Made by a program: the position numbers and the translations under genes. A DNA stretch of 64,000 bases from Campanula takesimana. Its lineage: Eukaryota; Streptophyta; Magnoliopsida; Asterales; Campanulaceae. Positions 48,167 through 59,458 of the stretch are shown here, one piece after another; within the stretch, counting starts at the first letter, position 1, and the number at the start of each line of letters is the position of its first letter. The notes under the pieces were generated by a model that saw only the letters and a program-made list of their open reading frames with translations, ran no database searches and was not told where the DNA came from. The stretch is taken from positions 62,001 to 126,000 of the forward strand of contig JAOWBW010001123.1 in NCBI GenBank assembly GCA_026119855.1, written 5' to 3'.

Positions 48167-49742
48167 GTATTTGTAAACTATGTTACCTGGACACGGTATC
48201 CGGGATCCGACACGGATACGGATCCTAGTGTCGGATACAATTTTCTTAATAACTTTGGACACTGGGACACCGTCCTAAATTTGGACACGGGTACGGGATA
48301 CGAGCATTATTTAAGGACAAATCAAAATAGTATAAATAGACTATTTATACTTTACTTATAAATGAAGTCAACTCACTCCTTTTTTACTAAGATATATTGT
48401 ATAATTAAGTAAAACAAAATTAAAATTTGTAAACTCTTTATAAATGAAGTCAACTCACTCCTTTTTTTCTTTCAAATTTTTCTTGTCGTATCCGAATAAA
48501 GAAGCAGGTGTCCGGGTGTCGTGTCGGACACGGGTACTTCAACATATTTGAAGAGTCCGGGTAACAGAGTTTGTAAATATATACTCTACTTACTCCGGTA
48601 AACTTAGCCTAGTTGTAACATACCTTTGATCAACCAAAGGAACTACGCTTGTGCAAATCAGAGAGCGTGATTCAATTTCCATATGTTGTGTCAAGGAGCC
48701 ATGGAAGTTGATTACTCGTCTTTTTGAAGGAATCTATTCCTTCAGGCTTCATCTTTCAGTCTGCTGCTTCATGTGGCTTGAGCTTTTAACTTTTAGCTGA
48801 TACTCCCTCCGTCCCAAAATGATCTTCATACTTTTTTCAACATTACGACGAAGGAACTTTGAGCAATGATTTTAGGTTGATTAATTTATCCTAATGAAAA
48901 TCTAAAACTTGTTATTGATAGTATTGATGATGATGTGTCAATAACAAGTTTTAGATTTTCATTAGTACAATTGAGTCAACCTAAAATTATTGCTCAAAAA
49001 TCCTTCGCAATAACGTTGAAAAAAGTATGAAGATCATTTTGGGACGGAGGGAGCACATCATTTCGTTTAATATTTTTGATGTCTGAATTAGTAGTCATTT
49101 TTTAGTGTGGAAGCAAATAGTTAATGAGCAGAAAATATCAAAGCCTTGGGTAACTGAGAATGAAAAACTTTCCTTTCAAGCACTCTAAAAATGGGGTTTC
49201 TATGCATTATAAAATTGAAATTGTTCAGCATTCACTTTAAAGCATGTTAATCATAAGATACCTTATCATTAATTCTATAATTTGATTACGAGTCCGTCAA
49301 TCACTTTTTTAATTTCCAGGAAAAAGAGCTAGCAGCTTATGCAGAAAAGTTAGCAGAGTGTCAAGAAACCATCTTCCTTCTCGGAAAACAAATGAAAGGA
49401 TGGGGCCCACAAACAAAAATCACGGGCTCTCCATATAATGACAGAACTCAGAAGTCCGAAACCTTCCCAGAAGAAGAACCAACCACTAGCAATGGCATCA
49501 ATTTGCAAGACTCAGATTTAGCAGATATAGGTAACGAGTCCCCCATTAATCTTTACACCGCCCCGTTTAGCCCATCAGAATCAGACGGACCAAACAATAT
49601 GTTGAAATCACCAATCAATCCAAAACACCGACCCACCAAGTCAGGTGGGTCCTCATCATCTTCTTCTAACCCTACTCCTGAGAAGAATGGTCGTGGCTTC
49701 AGCAGATTCTTCTCCTCCACTAAAGGAAAGGTAAGCAACTAA
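42124..49742 (+). CDS. FPP: Filament-like plant protein (FPP), long coiled-coil protein
   Basis: Plant-specific coiled-coil protein of the FPP family, whose founding member binds the WPP-domain protein MAF1. Members associate with nuclear-envelope or cortical microtubule/vesicle machinery. Coding exons are 42124-42246, 43179-43491, 44197-46528, 47519-47564 and 49320-49742, all GT-AG with phases that join cleanly, for 1078 residues. Family signatures are the start MDRRSWPWKKKSSDK; VKQHAKVAEEAVSGWEKAE across the exon 3-4 joint; HLDGALKECMRQIRNL; LRGLVRKKLPGPAALAQMK; the C-terminal coiled coil with AEKLAECQETIFLLGKQMK; and the end GRGFSRFFSST. The length fits long FPP members. Residues 65-114 are a run of near-identical seven-residue repeats. 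The start is the first ATG in exon 2 and matches the family. Reading into intron 4 instead of splicing would stop at 46607. All five introns contain transposons. Confidence 0.93.
42303..42473. mobile_element. MITE in FPP intron 2
   Basis: Ends cctccctctgtctcaaaatg and cattttgggacagaggga are inverted; about 171 bp. Confidence 0.8.
42859..43128. mobile_element. Stowaway-type MITE in FPP intron 2
   Basis: Ends tactccctccgtccctcttt and aaagagggacggagggagta are perfect inverted copies with TA edges; 270 bp. The right end lies about 50 bases from the exon 3 acceptor. Confidence 0.9.
43240..43390 (+). repeat. 21-bp in-frame tandem repeat encoding heptads in FPP
   Basis: About seven copies of a 21-base unit (like tcatatgaagatcaagtcaag) encode repeated S-Y-E-D-Q-V-K type heptads (residues about 65-114). 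The repeat keeps coiled-coil periodicity and a 3n length, so copy-number change would not shift the frame. Confidence 0.85.
43579..43769. mobile_element. Stowaway-type MITE in FPP intron 3
   Basis: Ends tactcactccgtcccaaaat and attatgggccggagggagta, with TA at both edges; 191 bp. Confidence 0.85.
43891..44159. mobile_element. Stowaway-type MITE in FPP intron 3
   Basis: Ends tactccctccgtctcaaaat and attttgagacggagggagta are perfect inverted copies; 269 bp. It ends 37 bases before the exon 4 acceptor. Same subfamily as 30060-30328. Confidence 0.9.
47100..47205. mobile_element. Small MITE (106 bp) in FPP intron 4
   Basis: Ends tactccctctgtcccaaaat and ttttgggacggaggtagta are inverted, and most of the element can fold back. 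Confidence 0.85.
48103..48164. repeat. (CA)n(CT)n compound microsatellite in FPP intron 5
   Basis: A CA run is followed by a CT run of about 40 bases, directly left of the hAT element's target duplication. It is likely polymorphic. Confidence 0.9.
48178..48569. mobile_element. hAT-type element in FPP intron 5 (392 bp, 8-bp TSD)
   Basis: The left end CTATGTTACCTGGACAC and the right end GTCCGGGTAACAGAG are inverted. The flanks carry a perfect 8-bp duplication TTTGTAAA (48170-48177, 48570-48577). Subterminal ggatccgacacggatacg-like and ccgggtgtcgtgtcggacac motifs repeat on both sides. Confidence 0.88.
48801..49055. mobile_element. Near-perfect foldback MITE in FPP intron 5
   Basis: Ends tactccctccgtcccaaaat and ttttgggacggagggagca open a hairpin that continues almost to the centre (gatcttcatactttttt / aaaaaagtatgaagatc; taaaacttgttattga / tcaataacaagttttag). 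Each arm is about 120 bp. As part of an intron it will be transcribed with FPP. Confidence 0.9.
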
Positions 49743-50384
49743 GGTTCGAATAAGCCAGGTTCTGTAGATAATGATGATTGATCATGGCTTGAAAGTTGGG
49801 GACGGGGTTTATGTTTTCGAGACCAATATTGTTTCTGAATACGATTTGGGTAATACTACTGCACACAGCCCGGTTCATGAGGTTATTTGTTCATTTCTGG
49901 AGATCAGTTTGCAATAAGTGTGAGCTAAATTTTGTATGAAATATCTGTATTCGATCTTTTATATATATATATATATACATGTATTATGTTTATTATTATT
50001 ATTAATATTATTAGTAGTAGTGGTATGTTAATGTTGATCAGCCTTGTAAGTTGTAATAATTTTTTTGGTTTGTTTGACTGAACATTGGTATAGACTATAG
50101 TTTTTTCAAGTTTTTATGAGATATGTTACTCGAAAATAACATGTTATTAACAGTTCAATCTTGAATGTTGGTGTATTTAAAATCTATGATTTATATGCTT
50201 GTATCTTCTTGAAATTGCAATATTATTACCCGATGTGGTCTTGAAATCGCAATATTATTACCCGATGTAGAAATGAGACATGTCTGTTAGTGTTGTGGAT
50301 GAAATTTCAAGTTGTATCCATCTTTATTTCTCTTCAAAGATTGCTACAGTCTTGAACAACAGGTATATTTCATATTATTAATTA
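49743..50384 (+). other. FPP 3' untranslated region and spacer
   Basis: Sequence after the FPP stop, TA-rich with a (TA)n run near 49961-49977. Possible polyadenylation is suggested by AATAA-type words around 50050-50075. From about 50100 on there is a short direct repeat (cttgaaattgcaatattatt / cttgaaatcgcaatattatt, near 50209 and 50240). No other gene is visible. Confidence 0.5.
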
Positions 50385-50839
50385 TGTTTTACTTAACTAA
50401 TAATATTTGCAGATATTAAATATCAAATAAGCACATGTAGATATATCGTGAATCAACCCTCAACGGAATGTTTGACCACGTTTCCTCTTCTTGAAGATAG
50501 AGTGCGAGATTGTAGGAGAGTTAGTTATACCATTTTGTTTAGGACTTTTATCCCTTCATTGATGTATAAATAAGGCCTTGGAGGTACACAAACACACAGG
50601 CACTAAATTCTCTCTAAACCTCCATAGCTCACAGTTCAAAAAACATTAATATTATCGTTTGGGAAGGAAGGTGCTCGTAATCACCTCCCGAGGTTTTGTG
50701 CCGGAGAGATATTTGTCTCTAAGGCTTTCCTTGTTACATCCTTGTGCAATCTTTCAATTCTTTAGTTTTAATTCCATTCGTCCCTCCTTTATTTTGATTT
50801 CATCCAAGATCATACATCATTGTTTTTTCTACCAAAACA
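50385..50839 (+). mobile_element. Probable 5' LTR of the outer Ty3/Gypsy element (455 bp)
   Basis: It ends AAAACA directly before the primer-binding site, and TGTTTT at 50385 gives a matching inverted terminus. A TATA box (tataaataa, 50565-50573) lies where an LTR promoter is expected. The 3' LTR would be beyond the right edge of the window, so the left border is tentative. Confidence 0.5.
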
Positions 50840-50842
50840 GTT

Positions 50843-50859
50843 TGGCGCCCACCGTGGGG
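50843..50859 (+). other. Primer-binding site of the outer Gypsy element
   Basis: TGGCGCCCACCGTGGGG follows the LTR by a few bases. TGGCGCC-type sites prime minus-strand synthesis from a tRNA 3' end in plant Ty3/Gypsy elements. Confidence 0.75.
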
Positions 50860-50879
50860 TCCTTGGTTTTTAAAATCTA

Positions 50880-51724
50880 TTGAATTGTTATGTCGAAATG
50901 GCTACTCAACCTATGACCTCCGGCATTGGAAAGTCAGTCAGTCCTACTACCGGCGTTAACACTCAATCTGGGGGCAATACTCCAAAGACATCAGCGGTGC
51001 TTTCTAGTGGGTTGCCACCTCCTCCACCATTAGGGGCAGGCAAGAAACAACCATCCCCCAGCACTGATCTCGAACTCAAAAGCATGCTGACCCAGATGAA
51101 GCACCAGTTAGATCAACAGGGCAAGAGTACATCTTTGATAGCTGAAGCCATGGTGAAGATGCAGAAGGAGCAACAGGCCTTGTCGGAGAGGGTGGATTCA
51201 GTATCTCCCATACGTCCCAGGATCCTAGATTTTGGTGCTGGCTCATCGGTATTCAATGAATTTATTCCAATGAGTTCAATAGTGAATGCGCAAACTACAT
51301 CTTCAATGGGACATACATCTTCTATGATGTCAACATCTGTCGCTCCTACTATCTTCGATCTCACAGGAGAGGGAAACACCTATTCGTCCCCTATGCCCAA
51401 TGTGTCTGAAGCATCTCAAGGTGGACCCATCTTCACTAGCAGCACAATTGTTACATCTTCAGCTGGCACTACCCAACCGTTTGGTAACTTTAATTATGCA
51501 AATTCTTTTGATAATATTGCTCGTACCACTAATCCTTTTGCAGGTAACTACATAGCAAGTCAACTCCAAGAGTTAAGAGATTTGGTGATGAATGTACCTG
51601 GTGTCACTCCACCCATCCAACAGGTCTCTCCAACATGTTACAATCAATCACGCTTCATTCCAGCTATAGCACAAATCGACATCCCCAAAGGCTTCAACAT
51701 TCCTAGTATGAAATTGTATGATGG
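50880..51724 (+). pseudogene. gag N-terminal part of the outer Gypsy element, split by nesting
   Basis: An open frame from 50880 continues to 51724, where the nested element begins; the remaining codons to 51791 are read from the invader's LTR. The encoded segment is Ser/Thr/Pro-rich and ends with a typical gag stretch (IPKGFNIPSMKLYD). The same reading frame resumes in host sequence at 63624. It is the capsid-precursor region of a non-chromovirus Ty3/Gypsy element. Codons around the insertion are otherwise intact, so the insertion is the main lesion visible. Confidence 0.75.
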
Positions 51725-52704
51725 TGTAGACACCGCGCCTTGGACCGCTCACCTCGATTGCACACTTGATTTTGTGTTTCTCCCTCTTTAAGTGTTTTCT
51801 GTTAGTTTCTGTTACTTTGGTTAAGTTCCAGACGGACTCTGTTAAGTCCCGGGACTAAACTGAATAACAGTTCTAACTTTCTAGTCCATTCTGTCAAAAA
51901 TTGCTTTTCAGAGTCGCGCGCCTCCTCCCCTTGAGGCCAGACGCGCGCGCCTTCCGCCGCCTAGGTGGGATGCGCGCACTTCTGGGGTGTGTCAGTTACA
52001 GATTCTGCCCAAGAATCTCTCCCTTGCTCATTATACATGATTTTGCCCGAAAAAGATTTCTGGGAGACTCCGTTTGGCTCAAAAAACAGTCCTCTTTCAA
52101 CTATAAAACCCCCTCCAATCCATCATTGGAGGGGACCTTGGACATCACTATTTTTAGACCTTTTTCTCACTTCTTTTCTAGACTTTTCGGACTTCTTCCA
52201 ACCAAGTATTCAACCTCTTCTTCAAGGCTTTTCAAGAGGTTCTCTTTGGAAGATACTCTAGGTAAATGTCTTAAACTTTCTTTTTCTTCTTCTTCTTCTT
52301 TAATCAAATGTGCAATCACCCCAAAACCATTTGGGACATGACACCAATGGTCCTTTCATTACATTGAATTGGCCTAGGAGTCATCTCCCTACATTTTAAA
52401 CTTTAAAACCCCCTTTTTATCATCATTCAAATAGGAAGAACGCATTTATCTTTAAAGTGAATTATGAACAAACAAGACTGACTTTGCTCGGGCGAAATGG
52501 GTGTTTAAGTACTTCTCATTTCGTAACCTAACCCCCGAACCCCTCATCCCAAAGAATATCTGTTTTCGTAAATCAAACTTAGGCTCATAAACATTAGGTT
52601 TCTTACGTTCCTCAAAAACGTGGGTGGCGACTCTAAAACACAATTAGACATCCTAGGTAATTCACGCGCTCTAGCCAAGCCGTGGTTCCCCCGGGGTATC
52701 TACA
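51725..52704 (+). repeat. 5' LTR of the nested Tat element
   Basis: 980 bp, starting TGTAGACACC and ending GGTATCTACA. It contains GC-rich gcgcgcgc motifs (51915-51975), a TATA box (ctataaaacccc, about 52100) and a TTC microsatellite (52280-52298). Confidence 0.93.
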
Positions 52705-52705
52705 G

Positions 52706-52723
52706 TGGCGACTCTGCTGGGGA
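52706..52723 (+). other. Primer-binding site of the nested Tat element
   Basis: TGGCGACTCTGCTGGGGA starts one base after the 5' LTR. It is the TGGCGACTC(C/T)GCTGGGGA-type site usual in Tat-lineage elements. Confidence 0.85.
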
Positions 52724-53940
52724 TTGCTTGAGGGTTAAGCTTGTGTTTCTGTTCATAATTCACTTTTCTGGGCATTCTGGAAATTGACATGGGAAGCGCG
52801 CGCCTCGGACCTTCATGGTCTAAAGCGCGCGCGTCCCGTGTCAAATTCCAGAATCGCCCGCCTTCCATGTGTTCTTCCTATTATTTCGTGCTAACAAACA
52901 TTGCAGGGGTTCCATCACACAATCAGGACCAGGGCAATCCCCTGAGTCCATAAGTTTCTGATAATCTGACAGGTTAGCCCAGAAGCGGGCGCCTCCCAGA
53001 TACAATGCGCCAGGCGCGCGCTTCCCACAATACCATCCCGAGGCGCGCGCTTCTGGGCCAATTTCCAGGGCAAGAACAGGTTTCAGTGACTGAACAGAAC
53101 AGTGGGGTGTGGGCACAGTTGCCTGCTTCAGAACAGAATTGAACCCTTGGACTGTTTAATTTTGTGTTTTATTTACCGGTCACACGGGTGATTCGGGAGT
53201 TGTAATTTACGTGCTTATGTGTTTTTTATCTTTACTTTTCAAAAAAAAAATATATATATAAAAAAATATTTTTGTTACGTGATGGACCTCACACTACGCA
53301 CACATAATTCCTATTAACTGCTCACTATCGAGTCGCACAAGTCCAAACCCAAACCCGTCGAGGCCCGTCCTAGAAAGTTTCAAGCTCCACTCGACCTTGG
53401 CTCTTTCGAAGCGGTAAACCTCAGCCCGTGGCGTAGTTCATGACTACATGCCGGGGGTGACCTTTAAGCCTCTCTTTAGCCGAGCACAAACCACACGATT
53501 CTAGTTAGGGTCTAACACTCCGTGACCAAGTCGGTTTCCATGTACCGAGATTTCCCTAAACTAATGTTTTCAAATCATACATGCCAACTTGTTGAAACGG
53601 ACGCAATAAAAATCCGTCCCCAAAAGTGGTTATTTTGGATGAAAATAAAAAATCCGTCCCCACATGTATGCTTTACAACATTAATTTAATTTAATCCTGA
53701 CACATGTAGGATTCACAAACGCGATGGAATCCGATGAGTATATGGGACCGCGAGATGGTCTATATACTAGTGTGACGATTCCATTATCTTCTTAGAAACC
53801 CCAAAAGGGACCCATTCCCTCCGACTTATAAAATAAAAAAAAAGAGTCTTTTTCTTATGTGGTTCGAGTCGTGTGCCCAACTGTGTGTTCTCAACCTCTT
53901 CATGGACCGAAAGTGTGAACCGAGACTGACAAGGGCTACT
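52724..53940 (+). other. 5' untranslated leader of the nested Tat element
   Basis: A long leader before gag without a credible frame. Repeated GC-rich gcgcgcgc(c/t)tcc-like motifs occur at about 52799, 52825, 52986, 53012 and 53043, and an A/TA run near 53240-53270. Plant Tat elements often have such long leaders. Confidence 0.6.
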
Positions 53941-53947
53941 TCTCCAA

Positions 53948-56275
53948 TGGCCGGCGACTCCAACACCAACAACGCCATGAACCGATCACTCCAACAGCTT
54001 CTACATCATCAATGGCCGGCGACTCCAACACCAACAACGCCATGACTCTCGAACAGCTTTCTGCCATGGTTCAAGCACTCCAACAACAAGTCTCTACCCT
54101 TAACCAAAAGGCTCAAACCAAAGAAGCCTTGTGGCAAGCTCATGTTGACACTCAAAGGGAGGCCCACGAGGCCGAGGTTGACCAATTGAAAGCCAAGCTC
54201 CTCAAGCTCTCCAAGAACAAGGGGGTTAATGACAATGAGGAATCCGAGTGGACCGAGGGTTTGTTTGAAAGCCCATATGTCAGTGCCCGTACCAAAAAAG
54301 TGCGGGGACCAAGCACCGACAACAACGACCCCAAAATGGTCGATTCCATCATGGCCTACATTGATCAGAAATTCGACGGCCTCAACATGGGAAAAGGATC
54401 CAACACAAGCCTTTATCAGTCATCCATCCTCATGAGCACGATGGCCGCTCTCCCCGACAAATTCAAGATGCCCGACATTAGTTCATGTCTCAATAAAATT
54501 TGATTTTCCAGGAAGACCGAGCTACCTTTTCTTCTTTGACACCGAGCCCGATGGCTCACATCGAGACTTACATTTGGGCTATGGTTCCGAAGAAGGTCTC
54601 CCCAAAAGTTATGGCTCAATGCTTTCCTCTCACCCTCGAGGGGGCGGCAAAGGATTGTTATGCAACTCTCCCGCTCATTGTCCGTCTTGATTGGGATGCC
54701 GCTATGCTTGCCTTCAAAAATCAATATCAAGGTAACACCACTCACCGGCCCACAAGGAAAGAGCTCGAGAACACCATTCAAAGAGACAACGAGTCCTTCA
54801 TTGACTTCACAAGGAGATGGAATGACAAGCTCTCTGAAATTGTTGAGAGGCCAAACACAAAAGAGCAAATGGACATCTTTCGCAAGTGTCTCAAGATTGA
54901 TCTCCGCACCCACCTAAGTGGGGCTTGCTACTCCGACTTCTCCCAAATGTATGAGGCGGGGGTACGCATGGATGACTTACTCAGGGAGATTAAGAAGACC
55001 ACTCCTACTTACCGATACAAGGCCGCCTCTAGTTCAAACAAAGAGGCTTCTGTCAATGCCGTTACTACCGACAAGGGGAATTACAAGAAGGTCCCTCCAC
55101 CACAAGGCAAGCGGTTCCAAAACGACCGCGTATACAATCCTCTCAATGGCATGACCATCACCAAGGCCTATGAAGCTCTAAAGGCCAAGGGACAAATCAC
55201 CCCTCTTCAAGGGTACAAGCAACCACAACCACTCCGTCCCAATCATGCCCACCACAAATGGTGTGACTACCACCAATGCACCGGCCACCTCACCGAGGAT
55301 TGCTTCTCCATCCGCAACAGCATCCAAGACCTCATAGACAAGAAGGAATTCATAGTCCCTAATGAGGGTGGTGTCAATGTAATAGAGGTAGGAGAGTTTG
55401 AAGGAACCACTCATTCGATCCCAATTGTGAATGAGGGCTCCAATGATATGAATAAACTTGATAATTCTTGTTATGTTGTGACTTATGATGAGATTATGAG
55501 GGAAGTCTTAGAGAATAGGAAGAAGAAGCTACACGGGACCGTGAACGTGCTCACTCGCAGTGGCCGAGTAACAACGAGCACAATCCCTCCCAATACCGCA
55601 GCAACCAACACCTCTTCTCAAAGATCGCAAGCACGCGACGTACCCGAAGATCCTTTGTTAACACAACTCAAGGAGACGCAAGCCAACATATCCATCTGGG
55701 ACCTTATTGCATCATCAAAGAAACACCGATACCTTATCATCAAGAACTTGGATGACACATCAGTCTCTCCTGACACGACTCCTGAGGACCTCACAGCAAT
55801 GATAGGTCACATTCACTTCGGCAATGTCATCACTTTTGCCGACATGGACCTCCCGCCATTTGGGTCCGAACACAATGAAGCCATCTACCTCAAAGTAAGG
55901 GCAAGGGGGAGACCCATTTCAAGAGTCCTAGTAGACGGTGGTTCTGCACTCAACTTAATGCCTAGCCGAGTCATGGGCATACTGGGGCTCAAAAGCTCCG
56001 ATTTACAACCCTCTGCACAAGTCATTAGAGGGTACGACAGCACTGCCCGTACAGTCATGGGAATGTTAGAAGTTGATATCGAATTTGGAAGCATGATCAT
56101 GTCCGTCCCATTCCAAGTACTTGATGTCCCTGCTTCATTTAACTTGCTTTTGGGCCGACCTTGGATCCACAGTTCTAATGCTGTCCCTTCCACTCTCCAT
56201 CAATGTGTCAAGATCAGAATGTCACCATCCACAGAAATGGGGGACAACCCGTTCACCAAGTTCAACACGGGATAG
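53948..56275 (+). pseudogene. gag and protease of the nested Tat element, frame-broken
   Basis: Gag begins at 54012 (MAGDSNTNNAMTLEQLSAMV); a 64-bp tandem duplication upstream (53947-54010) repeats the first codons out of frame. A coiled-coil-like N-terminal part runs to about 54440. The frame shifts near 54490-54550, then continues 54500-56275 with a retrotransposon gag domain (FKNQYQG..., RKELENTIQRDNESFIDF), a Cys/His knuckle (CDYHQCTGHLTEDC, about 55260-55305) and a retropepsin domain. The last has the active-site variant VDGGSALNLMPS (about 55930-55965) and the flap-distal LLLGRPW (about 56144). The frame is lost again near 56215, and the downstream part continues in another frame to 56493. 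DGG in place of DTG/DSG is usual for this lineage. Confidence 0.85.
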
Positions 56276-56493
56276 AAGATGCCACTCTCTCCGGCGTCAA
56301 CACCATCGACAAAGAAGGGGGAAACAGACAATGGACCCTCGGCAATCCTAAAATCCTCCGCATGATGAGGAACATGAATCACTTTCCCGGTCTAGGCCTA
56401 GGGAAGCATCAACAAGGGATATTGCACCCCGTAGAAGTTCCTTTTGTCAAGAACAAGTTTGGTATGGGATACGAGCCTACCAAGATGACTTGA

Positions 56494-57230
56494 AGTACGA
56501 CCAAGCAGTCAAGAATCAAAAGACCCGAGCTCGCAAAGAAGGTCGACAATATGAAATCCCTAACTTGAGGCCTTACCGCAACACACTAAACGGTTATTTT
56601 GTTCGCCGAGGGGAAGAGGTTCCGTACCTGATTTTTCCCGAACCATAGGTTAACAACAAGGGTGTCAGAAAACCCGGTCTCGAGATCTTCACTGATTGTG
56701 AAATTCCGACACAAGAAAGGGAGCCTACTCCAACGTCACCCTGAGAGTGGTGGGGCAAGAAAGTGACTATAGAGTCCGAGGTAGAGATTACCGTGGGGGA
56801 AGAACTATCCGATCTAGCCTCCATGTTCGAAGAATTCGCCATCATGGACGATTGTCAAGTCAACGCCATCTACGACACCGTCTTCAGAAAGGAAGCCATC
56901 AGTGAGGTCCCGCCAAGCTCCGAGCCAATCAACAACTGGTACTCAACGAAGGGGCCCATAGTATCCAAGGATTTCTTGATCCGAGAAATGGGTTGCATAC
57001 CCCGTACAGCAACAAAGGAAGAGCGGCTCACACTTACTTTCGAGTCCGAGAGTGTTTCTAATGCCCTCACCCAAGAGGATATGGAGGCAATAGCCGAGCG
57101 TGTGTTTCCTTTCTTTGCTAATGAAAAATTTGATATTTCTGAGTACCCCGAGATTGCAAACATCATAAATGATGAATTAACTAATAATGAACTTAATTAA
57201 CAAGTTAATAACGATTCAAATTATGATGGA
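56494..57230 (+). pseudogene. Protease-RT linker region of the nested Tat element
   Basis: An open frame (56763-57200) encodes an acidic spacer (EVEITVGEELSDLASMFEEF...), typical of the region between protease and RT in Tat pol. It is preceded by at least one frameshift (56500-56760) and closed by an in-frame TAA at 57198-57200. The same frame continues into RT after that stop. Confidence 0.65.
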
Positions 57231-59458
57231 ATGGACCACGAAAACATAACATACCTAAATGAACTAGCTCAACAGGTTCGTTGTCGTGGTGAAAATGGTC
57301 CAGGGGCTGATGAGGAATTGCATGTTGTTAATCTGGGTATCGACGAAGAGCCGAAAGAAACGAAGATTGGCAGCTTCTTCAAGGGGGAAGACAAAGACAG
57401 ATTGACTGCACTGCTCAAAGAGTTTGTGGATGTATTCGCATGGCCGTACAGAGACATGCCGGGTTTGGACAGAAAGGTCGCGGAGCACAGAATTCCGATC
57501 AGAGAGGACGCTAAGCCAGTAAAGCAGAAGCTCCGAAAGATCAAGCCAGAATGGTCTCTACAAGTCAAAGAAGAGATTGAAAAGCTCCTCAGTGTGGGTT
57601 TCATTAAAGTCATTGAGTATCCGACTTGGCTAGCCAACATTGTGACAGTCAGAAAGGCAAACGGCAAGGTTCGGGTTTGTGTGGACTTCCGGGATTTGAA
57701 CAAAGCTTCCCCGAAAGATGATTTTCCACTACCAAACATCGACATGCTCGTCGATTCGACTGCCAACTATGAAGTCCGCTCATTTGTGGACGGTTTTGCC
57801 GGTTACAATCAGATTCTCATATCCAAAGAGGACCAACACAAGACAGCTTTCACAACACCGTGGGGCACTTTCTGCTACACAGTCATGCCGTTCGGACTAA
57901 GGAACACTGGGGCTACCTACCAGAGGGCTGTTACGGATATATTCCATGACATGATTCATAAAGAGATCGAGGTCTATGTAGACGACATGATATCCATTCA
58001 AAGGGAACCAACGGTCAACATTTGATCGATCTTCGCAAGTTCTTTGAAAGACTTCGGCAACACAACATGAGACTCAATCCCGAAAAGTGCACTTTTGGGG
58101 TTGTCAGAGGCAAGGTTCTCGGTTACATGGTCACTGAGAGGGGAATTAAAGCCGATCCCTCCAAGATCAAGGCAATCATTGACATGCCTCCTCCAAAGAC
58201 GCAGAAAGAAATCAAAGGTTTCATGGGCAGACTCCAATACATCAGTCGGTTTGTACACCAACTCACTTCCATGTGTGAGCCGATCTTCAAGCTACTCAAA
58301 AAGAATGTGGCTCTAGAATGGACCGATGCTTGCCAAGAACCCTTCGACCAAGTGAAGCATTACTTGACATGCCCTCCAGTTTTGGTTCCACCACACAAAG
58401 AGAAGCCTCTCTTGCTCTATATCACTGTCATTGATGAAGCCCTAGGGGCAATGTTAGCACAAGAACAGCGAGACTCCACAAAAGAGAATGCTATCTACTT
58501 TGTCAGCCGCCGGTTTCAAGGAGCTGAAAAGAACTACTCTGTCTTAGAGAAGTCTTGTGCTGCATTGGTTTGGGTTACTCAAAAGCTCAAGCATTACATG
58601 GAGGCCTTCCCAATCAAGTTGGTAGCAAAAGTGGACCCGCTCCGCTACATATTTGAGAAGCCTTTCATGTCAACAAGAATAGCCAAATGGTATTTCATGC
58701 TCGCCGGCTACGATATCACTCACGTCACACTCAAATCCATCAGGGGGAAAGTGTTCAGTGATCAGCTTGCTGAATTTCTGTGTGATGAAGTGAAGGGGGA
58801 AGATGTACAGTTCCCCGACGAGCATTTAGTTTGTGCTACAACAGAAGAAAATAAGTGGCAATTTTTTTTCGATGGCGCAGCCAATAAGCATGGATATGGC
58901 ATAGGGATGTTACTTGTTGATCCAAAGGACATGTATACTCCAATCGCTATCCGCCTCGAATTTAAAGCCACCAACAACATCGCTGAGTACGAAGCATGCA
59001 TAGCGGGGCTCGAAGCAGCCCTCGAGAGAAATGTCACAAGTTTAGAAGTATTCGGTGATTCCTTGCTCATCATCAATCAGACATCTGGAAAGTGGAAGAT
59101 TCAACACTCGACTCTGCAACGGTATGGTCAACATCTCGAGGAGTTGGTTGAACAGTTTCAAGAAATCACCTTCAACTACCTGCCAAGGGACAAAAACCGT
59201 TTTGCTGATGCACTAGCCACCATTGCTTCACTGGTCGAAATACCTGAGGGTAAAATGGTGAAGCCCTTCAAAATTTCCCAAAGGAACAGTCCGGCATACT
59301 GCATAAGTATCGAGATCAACGAGGTCCAAACAAACTCCCCGTGGTATGCGGATATCATGAATTTCCTTAAGGATGATACTTATCCCGAGAATAGCAATAA
59401 GAAGTCTCAAATGGCATTGCAAAGACTAGCCTCCCGATATGTACTGATTGGGGACTGA
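57231..59458 (+). pseudogene. Reverse transcriptase and two RNase H domains of the nested Tat element
   Basis: The RT fingers and palm run from 57440 (KPVKQKLRKIKPEW... VRVCVDFRDLNKASPKDDFP... FCYTVMPFGL...) to the catalytic YVDDM near 57975. A one-base frameshift lies between about 57985 and 58015. The frame then continues 58022-59458 with RT thumb (LNPEKCTFGV), RT-associated RNase H (about 58400-58760, FVSRRFQGAEKNYSVLEKSC), and a second archaeal-type RNase H with its acidic residues (FFDGAANKHG, IAEYEACIAG, FGDSLLI, RFADALA; about 58860-59215). The frame ends at an in-frame TGA at 59456-59458, inside a conserved IGD(x)YKR stretch. Dual RNase H is diagnostic of Tat. Confidence 0.92.

Noticed and set aside
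51901..52341. LTR ORF (MLFRVARLLPLRPDARAFRR...) repeated at 62793-63254
   Set aside because: The frame exists in both LTRs but changes length with the TTC microsatellite and has no domain; it is LTR sequence.
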